Of a stretch of 64,000 nucleotides of DNA, positions 21,201-33,199 are shown piece after piece. Position 1 is the first letter of the stretch; each line of letters opens with the position of its first letter. The position numbers and the translations under genes were made by a program. Source of the stretch: Cristatella mucedo (taxonomy: Eukaryota > Bryozoa > Phylactolaemata > Cristatellidae). The stretch spans positions 6,239,501 to 6,303,500 of the forward strand of contig WPIO01000001.1 of NCBI GenBank assembly GCA_009760855.2. The letters are read 5' to 3'. A model generated the notes under the pieces. That model saw nothing but the letters and a program-made list of their open reading frames with translations, had not been told where the DNA came from and did not search any database.

Positions 21201-21757
21201 AACTTTGGTGGTACACTAGGAAAGCTTACGAATAGTGTTAGTACGCTGTAAATACTCAAGTTGGCTCTACGAAATCGTGGATGGCAGCGATAAAATAAAG
21301 GATGACCTGTTCGAGCGCTTTTTTAAACGTCCTCGTGACCAGGTTCAGCTTTCCATTCTATTTTTCGGCTGACATTTGCTTCAGCTTAACCTTCTTAGTA
21401 ATGTAGCTTGCAAACTCAGCCCTTTTTTCTTAATTAACCTATCTTTATTCGGCTATTCTGAGCTCTAGTGTATGCAACGTATCTCCGTCTGTAACTCCAC
21501 AAAGCCACAAAGACTATGTGGGTGTTGCTGCAGAAGAGCTGTGTGTAGCGAACTCACAGCCTGCGCGGCTTTTGGTATGCATTCGGTAGCCAACAGACTT
21601 CGTCTCACGCAACAAATAAAAAGTTTGAAGCATATCAAGAGTTAGGAGAGCAGTTGAGGTAGTGATTAGCGTGGAAGTAGCAGCTCAGGACCGCTGGAAA
21701 AAATGAGCCATAGTCGGCAGCAGGAGAGTAGTTTTCGTTGCGTAAGAATTGTGGAAG

Positions 21758-22676
21758 CTAGTTCCACAGTCCACCTGCAGAGCTAAAGCTTCTGTCGCCA
21801 ACGATCTTTAAGCGGAGGATTGAAACAGCTAATTTATTGTCCACACAAGCCCTAAAGGCGCGAAGAGGCTGAAACTGGTGCAGCAGTTCAGCTAGGTATG
21901 GAGGAGCCAAGCCGTGGCGAGCCTTGTGGGTCAGCGTAAGAACTTTGCTCTGTAGCCATCGATCAACCGGCAGCCATCCTAGCTCTTTTAGCAAAGGAGA
22001 CGCGTGGTCAAACCTCTGGAATTTGAAAACTAGCCATGCAGCCATATTCATAGCCATTTGCAGTGGCCTAGTTGCTCTTTTTGGTAGCCCAGTCAAAAGG
22101 GAATTACAATGATCTAGCCGAGACAGAACTAAGGAGCCAGTTAAACTCCTTGCAAGCCACCGTGGAAGACAGTTCCTAATCTTAAATGGGGATCGGAAGT
22201 GATGGCTAGTTATGGAAGCAGTCTTCTTAACAAAGTTTTCAAAATTTAGTAAGCTGTCGGGGACAACACCTATATTCCGAGCACATGTTGATTGTCGCAC
22301 AGACCATCACCTATTAAAAGAGCAAGGCCTTCTAGGCCAGCCACATGCTTCGGATGCCCTATGAGCCGCAGTTCCGTTTTATAATCGTTTATTTTAAGGA
22401 AAATTGCGTTCATCCAGGACAGAATGTCTGTAAAGTAAGCGTTCAGTCTATTAGTCTCTGCATCAGAATCTGACGGTTTAAATGACAGATACCGCTGAGT
22501 ATCGTCGCCATAAAGTGATAAACTATTCTATGTGCCTGACTAACTTTGCCCAGAGCTTGAGTATAAATAGAGAACAGCAAAGGACTGAAGACGGACCCTT
22601 GAGGGACTCCACAGGTGACCGGTCTCGTGGGTGAGACCTGACCCCAACATGACATGGATTGAACACGATCAGACAA
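21758..22676 (-). pseudogene. LINE B reverse transcriptase, C-terminal half
   Basis: Frame 22676-22443 reads TCGVPQGSVFSPLLFSIYTQ then YHFMATIL where YHYADDTQ is expected, so the catalytic Asp pair is lost. Degraded codons follow. Frame 22300-21758 gives ARNIGVVPDSLLNFENFVKK, SLVLSRLDHCNSLLTGLPKR, LKELGWLPVDRWLQSKVLTL and IVGDRSFSSAGGLWN. A TAG then falls where Ser is usual in the WNSLP motif. Confidence 0.88.
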
Positions 22677-22811
22677 GTACGATTTAAATCACGCTAGTGT
22701 CTCGTCTGCCAGACCAATCGTTGTTCTCAATTGTTCAAGCAGGACATCGTGATCAATGGTATCGAAAGCAACTGATATATATCTATCAGAGCTAGGGCAG
22801 TGACATTTTCG

Positions 22812-23504
22812 TCATAGTTTGCCGCATAGAATGTCATTGATAATACGGAAGAGAGCAGTTTCAGTGGAGTGCTGCCTCTTGAACCCCGATTGAAATGTTT
22901 CTGACATTTCATTTTTTTCAATATGTGCAAACTGCTGCTTGGCGACAATTTTTTCAAGGATCTTTGACAAAGAAGAAAGAAGGGAAACTGGGCGATAGTT
23001 TGCAAGGACCTCTGTATCTAATCCAGGCTTGTTGAGTATAGGTCTAACGATTGCCGATTTGAAGGACTTGGGTACGACCCCTTTTTCCAAAGAAGCATTA
23101 AAAATCTCGGTTATGGGAAGGCTAAGTTGGTCTGCCGGTGAAGACCACAGAGATGATGGTATGGGGTCTTCAGGAGACGAGCTCTTTTTACTAGAGCTTA
23201 TTAAGGAAGCCACATCGCATGCAGAAACCTCGGAAAATCTTCGGAGGAAGGTCACGGGTTGCGATTCCGAAATTGCTTTACTCGGTAGGGGCGTAATGGA
23301 AGCACGAATGTGAACAATTTGTCCACTAAAGAAGGCTGAAAACTTTTCGGCTGAGCCGTTAATATCTGGGGATTCAGACCTCTCAGCATTGACCAGGAAA
23401 TAGTTTGCCGTCTTGTAAATCTGTTTTGGGTCTGACTGACAGGACTTCAGTTTTTGAGTGAAAAAAGAGGCCCTGGCCTTTTTATGCTTGCTGTGAAAAC
23501 TCAA
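22812..23504 (-). pseudogene. LINE B reverse transcriptase, N-terminal half
   Basis: A 230-codon frame includes IVRPILNKPGLDTEVLANYR, PVSLLSSLSKILEKIVA and FQSGFKRQHSTETALFRIIN, the fingers and first palm motifs typical of CR1-group LINEs. A frameshift near 22810 leads to ENVTALALIDI, matching the palm motif with the first catalytic Asp. The product would copy LINE RNA at a nicked target. Confidence 0.9.
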
Positions 23505-24116
23505 AGGAAGTCTTCGAAATTGACTAGATCTGCATCAGACCCAGATTTCTTAAAACGATGTTCAACCCTGTGCTTAACACGGCGCATCTGTCGAAGTTTT
23601 TTGTAAATTAAATGGAATTTCCACTACTCTGTACACGGATAGAATGCTTGTCAAGAGCACTCCTAAGTGTCATGTTCACTGCATCAGTGAGGGTATCGTG
23701 GCTGTCGGTAGAGTCTGGTTTCAGATCAAGAAGACCTGCATCACAAACAGATTTCAAAAATTTGTCTATGTCAATGCTTTTTTTATGTTACATCGCTGAA
23801 CAAGTTCGACATTACCCTGTACGTACAAGGGAGCAGGAACAGTAAACGAGACCGAACAATAATCCGAGAGGGTCAGCAGGCAAACCACATGGTCAGGAGC
23901 TCTGCAGAAGAACATTGGTAAACGTTGGTAGCAAACAGAGGAGATTTATGGTTTTTGTGGTGTTCGTGATGTTTTTAAGGTAAATCATATAGTGAACTTC
24001 ATGAAACTCTTTTCATTCATGCACACGAACGCTTCTCACGTTAGCCGAGTGATTGCAATGCTGCATCGCAAAGTACCTAAGAACTGAGCACCATGAACTC
24101 TCGTCGGACGAGTTTA

Positions 24117-24216
24117 GCTGTGTTGTGCTGTGCTGTGCTGTGCTGTGCTGTGCTGTGCTGTGCTGTGCTGTGCTGTGCTGTGCTGTGCTGTGCTGTGCTG
24201 TGCTGTGCTGTGCTGC
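24117..24216. repeat. (TGCTG)n pentanucleotide array
   Basis: About 20 tandem copies of TGCTG with a single TGTTG variant near the left end. Because five is not a multiple of three, every frame repeats the same peptide cycle (Ala-Val-Leu-Cys-Cys on plus, Gln-His-Ser-Thr-Ala on minus). These frames are artefacts. Confidence 0.98.
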
Positions 24217-24800
24217 TCGGTGACATCAGCTGCATCGCTGCCTTGTTTGTGGCCGAGCAAGACCTTGACCTCGGTGGCTGTGAGGCTTCCTTGTTGTCCA
24301 GCTGAATTTCTATCCTATTACTTGCTACTAGGAAGAAGTGTATCAGTTGTGGCATCTGCATGGATTCTTAGCCGAACCGGCCCTCCTCTGTCCGCCTGCC
24401 TGACTGGACGCCGAGTATTGGATGCACAGCTTGTGCCTTGACTGACATTTCCGAAGGGAAACGGGCGCAACTGGGCGCAGCTTGCTACTCCGGACTCTGC
24501 GACTCCAGTCCTCCAGTGAAGTGATACTCAAGATGATACCCTGATACACTTGCATAAACTGATCGCGATCGAAATTCCTGCCACAAGCCAGCCACTGAGC
24601 TGCTTGGCATTGCTACCACCGGTTGTTTAGAGGTCAAAATTTCAGCAGGTCGAGGTGATGACAGCTGCTTTGGTTAAACAATGCCAAGCAGGGTGGTCAC
24701 AAGCAGCTGCTGACTCCAGCTGCATGCATCAAGTACCCAGCAGTAGTCAGCCCTGACGAAAGCCAACAGGAAGCTATTATTAGCCACGGCTGGCCATTAC

Positions 24801-24894
24801 AACACACACACACACACGCACGCGCACTCGCGCGCGCACTCGCGCGCGCGCACTCGCGCTCGCACGCGCGCGCACAAACACACACACACACACA
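24801..24894. repeat. Alternating purine-pyrimidine tract (AC)n with CGCGCGCACT repeats
   Basis: (AC)n flanks a core in which 'cgcgcgcact' recurs three times. Nearly the whole 94 bp alternates purine and pyrimidine, which favours Z-DNA. Confidence 0.95.
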
Positions 24895-24899
24895 ACTTT

Positions 24900-25650
24900 T
24901 TGATTTGTATCAGTGCACGGTAAAGCACTTAAATAGAGCTAAAGCTCTGTTGCATAAAATGGCAAAGGATTATTAATGTTATCATTAGCACACTCATACT
25001 TACACTCACTAACCCCCTAAATTCCATTCTTTTTCTTACCGCTTGATGACAAACTGCATGAGGTCAGCCCTTCTGACATCTACCTTCTGCTGGTGTTTAC
25101 ATGTGCTGTTGTTTGCAAGTGCTCGCACTGTTGCTGGTACTATTGCGTGTGCTGCTGCTGCTGATGCCAGTAGAGGTACTAGTGTCAATGCCTGATGCAG
25201 GCGAAGCTGTTGCTGCTGCACACGTACCTGCCACCTAAACCACTGCTGCTGTTGTCTGATCTCCTCACCGATGCTATCACTGCCACTTATGGTTTATAAA
25301 ATATGAGCGAAACTACTACTGGTTTGTTGTTGTACCATCAAACTCCTAGTACTATCTTAAAAGATACAAGAAAAGATATGAAAGAGAGTCATATTGTGGA
25401 ATTCAATCAGAGCCCTCCGGGCTGATCCTTTACCAATTGTCATTGTCACTGCTGCTGCCGACATAGCTACTGCTCCTGCTGCTGCTGCCGACGTAGCTGC
25501 TGCTGCTGCTTCTGTCACAGTCAATCTACCTCTGCAGTCATTGCTACCATTCCATACCAACCACTACTGTCGCCAGCATTATTACCTACAAACATGGAAG
25601 AAAGTTTGCCACAGTTGCCCAACCGCTAATGCCTAGCCGAGAGGAAGACG
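24900..25650. other. Stretch with CTG/GCT trinucleotide clusters
   Basis: Degenerate TGC/CTG runs at 25148-25165, 25205-25260 and 25448-25512 make Ala-rich or Gln-rich frames. No gene recognised. Confidence 0.5.
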
Positions 25651-26914
25651 AGGATCCAGGGCATCCAAAATTACTTGTGAATCCAGAAACCTAAAATCTT
25701 TTGACATTGATGCTGTCTGCACCAGCCTTACATCCTCTGCCCTTCTACTTGACCCTCTTACCTACCTTCCCCACTTGATAAAATGCTACAACATGACTCA
25801 AGCCAAAGTCCTTGATGAGTTTGAACCTTGGACTAAACAAAGGGTCCATCCCTGACAAGATGCCCTCTGGCTTATGGCTGGCCTAAAATAATCACGAAAT
25901 ACTATACGTGTACTTGAGAAAACTACCAAACAGGCGCGACTCACTGTCGACTGCTTGGCATTTAAGGATTATCTTAAGTCGTAGCAGTCCATTTGTAGCA
26001 AAGGCTAAGTCCAAGCTTTAGAGTGGACTGGTAGAATCACAGAGCAATAAACCAAAAATGCTTACGTCCACTATCGATCACCTTCTTAAACGCTGGAAGG
26101 CAACCATAATGCCAGGTGATACCAATGAAGAAATCACAGAGCTTTTAACAAAAACCAATGAAACTAAGATGGGACTAAGAAAGGACTCCATCCCCTCACT
26201 GCCGTACCTGCCTGACTGACGTAGCGCTTCACCGTCCTGCTCCTATTCGCTGTCTTCCTTCGAGCATATTTCTATTGTAACGTCGATCATCTTGTCTCCT
26301 AGGCTACAAAGACCGCTGGTCCTCTGAACACTGTCCTCCAAGCAGTTCTACGTACGAGGTGCCTGAAAATATTGCACCTGCTATAAAATAACAAATACTA
26401 TAAACATGTCCCCAGGATACTTGCGAAGTCCTTTCCTGCTGAAAACAACAGTTACCAGGCCACTAATTAAAAACCCTTCGCGATACCATGAAAATTTAAG
26501 TAGCTTTTGCACTGTCTCCCTTCTGCCATACCATGCCCATCTATGAAACGTAAGCGAGTGGTGGCCCATCAGCCAAAAAAATTACATCCGTTCTTCATAT
26601 TTCACTAGCAAGTTCCCAGATACTCCTCTGCTGCCCGTATAAACTGACCTTCTGAACAATGCCGAGCATGATGAAACTTCTCGGCTAGTTCTCCAAGATC
26701 TCTCGGCATCAATGGACAGTACTGACCAAAGATCTTTCTGGAGCACCTCTCAGCATGCATGCTTAGGTATGACTGGCCAAGTGCTAAACCGGGTTAGGTC
26801 CTACCCCAGTGAGCGAAATTAAATCTGAGTGCCTGCATGATTGATGTCGGTCATCCAGGCAGCTCTTAAAGAATATGATATCTCGGGTTCCCCCACGGCA
26901 AACTCGGGGCTCAA
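25650..26914 (+). mobile_element. Old LINE family A, 5' half (linker and first reverse transcriptase motifs)
   Basis: Plus-strand pieces include YNMTQAKVLDEFEPWTKQRV and ARLTVDCLAFKDYLKS (the linker after the endonuclease), LTSTIDHLLKRW, FLLKTTVTRPLIKNPSRYHE then NLSSFCTVSLLP (compare RPLIKKPSLDPENLSNFRPV), LVLQDLSASMDSTDQ (palm motif, catalytic Asp region) and ISGSPTANS (compare GVPQGS). Many stops and frameshifts. The element is interrupted at 26915 by simple repeats and resumes at 27498. Confidence 0.8.
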
Positions 26915-27497
<583 letters not shown>

Positions 27498-27499
<2 letters not shown>

Positions 27500-28210
27500 C
27501 CGATATCATCGCTAAAAACAGTCTTGGCTTTCATTTCAATGCCGACAACACTCAGCTCCACGTATACTTCGACCTTCCTGAGTCTTGGTATGCAGCCGAC
27601 TCAATTGATTCCCTTACAGCCTGTATCGACGACGTACACACTTGAAAGGCCACTCACTTCCTAAAGGTTAACGATGATAAGACCAGCCAAAAGTGGGCTA
27701 GCATAGTGTCAGCCTCTAGTTGAAAGACCTCGTCCTAATAACTTGTTCATCTAGCAGCATTCCTGAGACGTCTGCCCGTAATCTGGGCTTGCCGCTCCTT
27801 TACGACTTGTCATCAGAAGAGCACGTTGCCTCCTTTGTCCGACTGGATTACTTTCATCACTAGAAAACTGCCAACATCAGCGGCTGCATAAGAAAACGTA
27901 TGACAGTTAAACTAGCTCAAGTATTTATGCCAACGAGTCTATATTATTTTAAATACCTTTATTCAGGACTACTAGCCTGTGCTCTTAGTCGTCTGCAACT
28001 GTACAAGCGATCAGCAGCTCAACTAGTCGGTCACCTTCGGACTAGCTGCCATATTGCACCACTTCTGAGGGCTTGCGCCTGCTTTTCAAGCACGATACCG
28101 CCCAAGTCATTAGCCAGCGGCCTTTGCTTCTCTTGCAGCGAGTTTGAAGCGCCTGCTAGACATTTGTGACTCTATACAAGCGACCTATGACTTTTATTAT
28201 TATTATGCCA
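27498..28210 (+). mobile_element. Old LINE family A, 3' half
   Basis: It starts with ADIIAKNSLGFHFNADNTQL, the segment just before and including the YADD box (here NADN), then SIDSLTACIDDVHT, LKVNDDKT and degraded C-terminal text (LACALSRLQL). The end at 28144-28208 has 'gaagcgcctgctagacattt' and TTA repeats. With 25650-26914 it forms one element. Confidence 0.8.
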
Positions 28211-28214
28211 ACAT

Positions 28215-29080
28215 TTCGTAACCTCCCCCCCCCCTTTAAATTAATGCGCTCCTCAGCCAGGGTAATTAGGGAATCCCAGCTCAATCAACTGCGGTCGGTG
28301 TCGAGGTTCGGCTTTGCTACCTCGTTAGAGACTAATATAAATTACTACCGAGGATTTTCTTATGACTTCTTTGAAGCTGTCTGTATGGCCATGTTGTCTT
28401 CATCTCATCACCGGTAGCTGCTGCGGCGAAGTGCTGAACTTTGGTGCGTCTCCTGAACCAGTAGCTTGTAAGACGCTCGGATTGACGCAATCCATTTGGC
28501 CGAGACGCTCGAGGTATCTTTTCTTCAGCCATAATCACACTGATGCCTGAGGCGATATTTAGCCTAGAACTCTATTAGTGCGCGCAGCACGAGGTGGACC
28601 GAAACTCCTTGCACAGTTGCACAAGTAACTGCGACTCCGTCTTATCGGGATCTTCAGTGCCGTCGGCCCATCGATCGAATCTCATTTCCCATGCAGTCAA
28701 GCGTCTGCCGGTTCATGTTGTGCAACATTCAACGGATCTCTCGGCTGAGCGTGCTTACGCCGACACGCTTTCGAAACCCGCTGATTAGTCAAATTACTGC
28801 GAATCAAAGCGGAAGCCAGAATCATTTGCTTTCTTACGACTACCCGATTGCGTAATGTAAGGACGTCGTAACTGAACGAAGTTTGTTGACCAGCAAGCAC
28901 CACTGACGCCAACGCACTCACCGAGCTCCAGCCTCAATGGAATCGTCTCAGACGAAGCTGTGTCAACAGACCAAGAGCTACGTCTCAGACGTTACTCTAC
29001 TCTAACCACTCCGCATTATTGCCGCGCACCCCTGTACGGAACGGCACGATACCCTACGACGGTGCAAACACGCGTCAGAC
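28215..29080. other. Stretch without recognised genes
   Basis: Short overlapping frames (up to 83 codons, 28166-28417) have no motifs. A 17-base resemblance to 5.8S rRNA at 28730-28746 is isolated and not a gene. Confidence 0.35.
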
Positions 29081-29640
29081 TGTGGGACTACCTACGCCGC
29101 AGTGGCGTTGACTTATCGGCCTCGCGAGCAGCTGCTGCCTGCCGTCAACGGCAGCAGAGCCGAGATTTGAGCCCGCGGGTCGACGTCGAGGCAGAGCCGC
29201 TGCAGCTGCCGCTGTCGCCTAAAGCGTCGCGGTGGCGGGGGGGGGAGGGGCTGCGGCGGCGGCCTCGATAGAAACAGGCGCCGCGAGGATCGGCCGGAAG
29301 CTCGCGAGCGCGGCCATCGGTGAGCCGCTCGCTCGCTCGCTCGACGATGGCCGCGAAGAGGACGTGGAATGGCTCGCAGAGACGAGCGGCTCCCAATGGC
29401 ATCCCGAGGACCGGAGACTAACTGCTTGCTGGCTGGTCGAATGTGCGCGCCACCGCCGCCACAGACCGACGAGAGTGACGCGGTGCTGCGCATCGCTAAC
29501 CGACGAGCCGCGATCGACTCTCGTTCGCCGCCGCACAAGCACTAGAAACCGCAGGAGTCTGACCGTCGATGCGACTGCGCTCTATTCGCATCCGTCGAAT
29601 AGCACGGCGAGCTGTCACTTCTCTGTACGTGTGCGGCCGC
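29080..29640. other. CpG-dense GC-rich block
   Basis: CpG dinucleotides are frequent and frames are open on both strands (166 codons at 29232-29732 plus; 141 codons at 29113-29538 minus), as expected from GC-rich DNA with few stops. Could be a promoter or first exon, but no start or splice set stands out. Confidence 0.45.
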
Positions 29641-29783
29641 TCGGCAAACCGACCTTAGAGGACTCGCGGCTCTCAAAGTTGGCACACTTGGCTCACTTGG
29701 CCGTCGCAAATGGTAGACTTCGTAAAGCTTAGCCGCAGACGACCTCCGGGTATGCATCCAATCGGTGCAGCCCCAGGGCAAAC

Positions 29784-30110
29784 GAAAAATACTAGCTGAT
29801 TTGACAGCTTCTTTTTGTAAAGAGGCAGAATGATAAAAATAATAAATCATTTGTATAGCGCCCAAAGAGAACCTAATCTCTATTCAGGCGCTTCACAAAT
29901 GCCTCGGGGCTCGAGCCCACGACCTCTGCCAGACCTTGGTCGGGACGAGCACCTTAACCACGGGACCAAAAAAGCTCGATAGAAGAGCCTGGAAGGCCAT
30001 CGCCACCGCTTGCAGCGGCAATGAGGGATCGCCCAATGCAGGATTCGAACCCACGACCTCGGGACCGAGATCGTGAAGCAAAGCTCCTAAAGCAGCATGA
30101 GGGTGGTGCC
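29784..30110 (-). mobile_element. SINE S1 split by an S2 insertion
   Basis: The S1 tail part is 29784-29830 ('aaaaatactagctgatttga' on plus) and the rest is 29981-30110 ('agaagagcctggaagg', 'ggattcgaacccacgacctc'). The two parts are adjacent in intact S1 copies. 'agaa' appears at both edges (29827-29830 and 29981-29984) as a possible short target duplication. Confidence 0.88.
29831..29970 (-). mobile_element. SINE S2 inserted in S1
   Basis: The minus strand gives head 'ggtcccgtggttaaggtgct', B box 'cgtgggctcgagccccgagg', and tail 'gaagcgcctgaatagagatt' with 'aggttctctttgggcgctat'. A complete copy, younger than its S1 host. Confidence 0.9.
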
Positions 30111-30249
30111 GAGAGGACCCATCCTCTCAGCTCCCTCCCTACCCCACCTGGTGGATCGACCGGTAGACACACCCGGGGACATGCGGTCCGTCCGTCGAGG
30201 AGAATCCTCGTCGACGCGATCGTATTTATCGGCGAGCTGCCCTCTCGTG

Positions 30250-30780
30250 TCATTGAGCTTAATTAATTAAGTCATCCGAGTTACGCAGCGCAGCGCGGCC
30301 TTCAATTTTCGGTTCGCCGACGCCTGAGACCGCTTCCGAGCTAGGATGTGGCGCTGCGACCTTTCAGCGACGACAATGGCCTGCACCTGCACCACCGCCC
30401 CATACGCCATTCGACACAGGTCGGGAGCCGTTGCAAGCGCGCCCGCGCGTGCTCGAGGGCGCACAAGCAGACGTTCGCCGTCGGCCACTGTACAGTGCAG
30501 CTAGCGCACGCGACGCTGCCAGCGAAACCCTGAAAGAGGAGGCAGCCTTTGTTGCCTGATTTGAGTCGCCGCCGCCGCCGCCGCCGCCGCGCCGCCGCTG
30601 CATCATCTCGCTGAGCGTCGGCCGGTTCGCGGCGCCAGCGTCCGACGCGCCTCTCGGACGTGCGGCCGCGGGCGCGGGCCCTCGGTCGCGTCTTTCCGCT
30701 CTCCGACCTCAGACCTCGGGGCGGCATACACGGGACGCACGCCGCCGACGGACGGGGCGCAACGTAGCGGCTGCGGAAGG
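30250..30780. other. CpG-dense GC-rich block
   Basis: Includes a (CCG)n run at 30569-30592 and dense CpG to 30770. Long frames on the minus strand (128 codons at 30341-30727) are Arg/Ala-rich and probably compositional. A promoter or first exon remains possible. Confidence 0.45.
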
Positions 30781-30818
30781 ATGTAGCGCCTTTCCTTTGG
30801 TAGGGGTGGCCGTCACTG

Positions 30819-30999
30819 AGGCCGCGATAGCCGAGGAGGTAAGGTGCTCGGGCTCCCCGCGACCGAGGTCGTGCGTTCGAGTCTGGCAGTTGGGCGATCC
30901 TTCATTGACAACTGCAACTGCGGTGGCGATAGCCGATACAGCTCTTCAGCCGCTGTACAAATGAGACTGCTAAATCAGCTAAGATATACTTTTTTTTTC
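30819..30999 (+). mobile_element. SINE S1, near complete
   Basis: 'gccgcgatagccgaggaggt', 'gaccgaggtcgtgcgttcga' (B box), 'ggtggcgatagccgatacag' and 'gactgctaaatcagctaaga', followed by a T run. Faces the minus copy 105 bp downstream. Confidence 0.9.
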
Positions 31000-31104
31000 T
31001 TGGCGATGCGGCCGTAACTCCTTCCCCGGCGTCATGCCCTGCCTAGCAACCGAATGGAAAACCACATCGATGTTGACCAAAAGTCAGCTGTCTAAAAAGA
31101 AAAA

Positions 31105-31276
31105 AGGCAAGGCTAGCTGATTACACTGCCTCGTTTATGTAGCATCAGCAGAGCCTTAATGGCTGCCACCAGCGCTTGCAGCGGACGATAAAAAATCGCC
31201 AGCGGTAGGACTCGAACACGCGCACGACCTGAGTCTCGAAGAGCGAGCACATTACCCGCGGGCTAAGACCCAACGG
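31105..31276 (-). mobile_element. SINE S1
   Basis: Plus text 'ggctagctgattacactgcc', 'agagccttaatggctgccac', 'ggactcgaacacgcgcacga' is S1 in reverse. Head reaches 31276. Confidence 0.88.
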
Positions 31277-31457
31277 CAGGCAGCAGCTGCGACTAATGAA
31301 GCACCTCGCTGCCGCCGAAGCGCCGCCGAACGCCAATTCCAAACTTGGCGAGATCCGTGCCATACACCGAGTAGTGTTCGCTCCTCGGCGGGACACCAAG
31401 GCACCGTCTACTCCTTAGGCGCCGTCTTTTTCAGGTGGACGTACCTGCCCAAGAACT

Positions 31458-31615
31458 GCCCCACTCAACAGCCTCGCTTATGTAGCGGCAGACGATTCTT
31501 AGCGGCCATAAACGCCATCCCTGGTAGGGTGGACAGCAAGAGATCCTCCGCTGCGGGAGTCGAACCCACGTTCTGGGTAGGGCAGTGCGGGCGCCTTACC
31601 CCTAGGCTAACACCT
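31458..31615 (-). mobile_element. SINE S1, tail truncated
   Basis: 'cagcctcgcttatgtagcgg', 'gggagtcgaacccacgttct' and 'gcgccttacccctaggctaa' are reversed S1 parts. The 3' terminal 'agctag' segment is missing. Confidence 0.8.
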
Positions 31616-31619
31616 ACAA

Positions 31620-32930
31620 GTTATGGTTTTTAGGCGCGGGGGGGGGGGGCGACATTAATGGCAGCAGCCCCGATAGGTCTCGAACTCTCGTGCTCGGCCA
31701 CCCAAGACGCTGCGACTTTGTCGAGCAAGTTTCGTAACGGCACTTAACGACCCAGCCAATTAGCCGATCTATCTTAACAAGACGAGCTCCGACGATAATA
31801 CGTTAATACGTTCCGAGCTTACTACAGATGACATTCGGCAATGCCCTCATTCGATATCACGTCTCTATCTGAATTCGTATAGCTGTCTTAGCAGAGTCAG
31901 ACAATGGCGACAGCGGAAACGAGAGGAAGTCGCTTACTACCATTAAAAAAATATGCAGAACTGCTTGTAAAAGCAATTGAGGTCGACAAAAGATGATTTA
32001 GTGGACAACTGTCACACTTGAGCGCCATCGTAACATTCATTCTGTTTCGTTGAATGTAGATAATTGCATAGATAAAATTAGCAATCGAGCATTTGCTCTT
32101 GCCTTGCAAACGAAATCCCAGCAGTCGTCCGCGCATTCCGAAACATTTGAAAATGTTCGCTTACCCAGGAATTCGATACCTCGCATCGGCGCGGAAAGCT
32201 GCTTGAATTTCAACAACCTGCTTCTAATATCGCACAGTAGCGAGCTGTGGATTGTTCAATGATTTATTTTCATATAACCCTCGCTCCGGTTGCATATTCT
32301 TCGAGCTTGGCAAGTCACCAGACTTTCATTGTAGCCGACTTGTGGAAAGGTGTTAATGCATGGGTTCTTCGTAACTATTGGCCGGCTGCCAGTCCGCTGC
32401 CAGCTACTTGGAGCTTTCTTGCGACAACCAAGAGTCGTGCGAGAATTAACACCACCACCCCGCCACCCCTTCGGTCTAAATGGGGAGTTCGCAGGTGCAG
32501 CTAGTTGGCCTGGCCCGCTGGCCTGACCTTGACTGCCAGGTGAGCGCGGTGTTTGGAAAGTGGCCATTTACCAGACTTGGTAAACAGATCGGAGCCGCGC
32601 TCTTACTGTTTTGAGATAAAAGGCCGACTGTCTAAAATAAATAGCTACGATAACGGACTAAATTGCAAAACGCCGTTTGTCTAGTGTTTAGTCAAAACCT
32701 CGGAGTCATATTGTGGCTGGCTCGAACCTACCGCAGCCACCGCCATTAAAACCGCCGACGCCGCCTTTGCCGATGCGCAGCTACCACAGCTGCTTCTTCA
32801 CCGTCTGCTTCTTCTTCGGTTGCCGTCGCATTGAAGGCACGTCTGACTACGTCAGTGTCGCGGCTTTGCTTTTAAGCCCCTAACACGGCTAACGAGCTGT
32901 GTAAATGAATCACCCGGCTGCCTAAAATAT
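31620..32930. other. Stretch without recognised genes
   Basis: Poly-G run at 31638-31649. A tRNA-like patch at about 31670-31760 is too weak to call. Frames are under 105 codons with no domains. Confidence 0.35.
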
Positions 32931-33088
32931 AAATGCAATTCATTTGTATAGCACCCTAAGAGAACTTATTTTTCTATTCAGACGCTTCACGCATGCCGTG
33001 GGGCTCGAGTCCACGACCTCGGCCATCAAATACATTCACCTTGACCTCGCTCGGAGTGAGCGCCTTTAACACTACTTCAAACCAGTGT
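32931..33088 (-). mobile_element. SINE S2, long-head subfamily
   Basis: Minus strand: degraded head ('ctggtttgaagtagtgttaa'), the extra segment with 'gaatgtatttgat' (complement of 33025-33037), B box 'cgtggactcgagccccacgg' and the S2 tail. Confidence 0.85.
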
Positions 33089-33105
33089 GGCAACTGGGGG
33101 CTTTA

Positions 33106-33195
33106 GTAATAATAATAACGCATTTGATATAGCGCCCTCAGAGAACTCAATCTCTTTCTAGGCACTTTACATTTTCTGTAATGACCATTCGCGAT
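33106..33195 (-). mobile_element. LINE family A tail fragment
   Basis: 'gatatagcgccctcagagaa' with 'ctcaatctctttctaggcac' and TAA repeats at the left edge is the reversed LINE A terminus. The 3' UTR breaks off at about 33195. Confidence 0.8.
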
Positions 33196-33199
33196 TATT

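Larger units (their letters stand above)
21470..23890 (-). mobile_element. LINE family B, longest copy in the window
   Basis: The minus strand carries, from 23890 down to 21470, the end of the endonuclease region (LSDYCSVSFTVPAPLYVQ), a basic linker (IYKKLRQMRRVKHRVEHRF), the reverse transcriptase and a 3' UTR of about 280 bp. The 3' UTR recurs at 46018-46440. Sequence differs clearly from family A, although both belong to the CR1/L2/Rex1 group. 5'-truncated; several frameshifts and stops. Confidence 0.88.

Noticed and set aside
24093-24441. Cys-rich repeated peptide (AVLCC) as a secreted repeat protein
   Set aside because: The peptide is simply the five-base repeat read in any frame, and both strands are open.
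28730-28746. 17-base resemblance to the start of 5.8S rRNA ('aacggatctctcggctg')
   Set aside because: The conserved downstream part of 5.8S is absent and no 18S or 28S sequence flanks it; a chance match.
31670-31760. Third minus-strand tRNA-like SINE head
   Set aside because: Only a short B-box-like stretch is present, with neither S1 nor S2 body.
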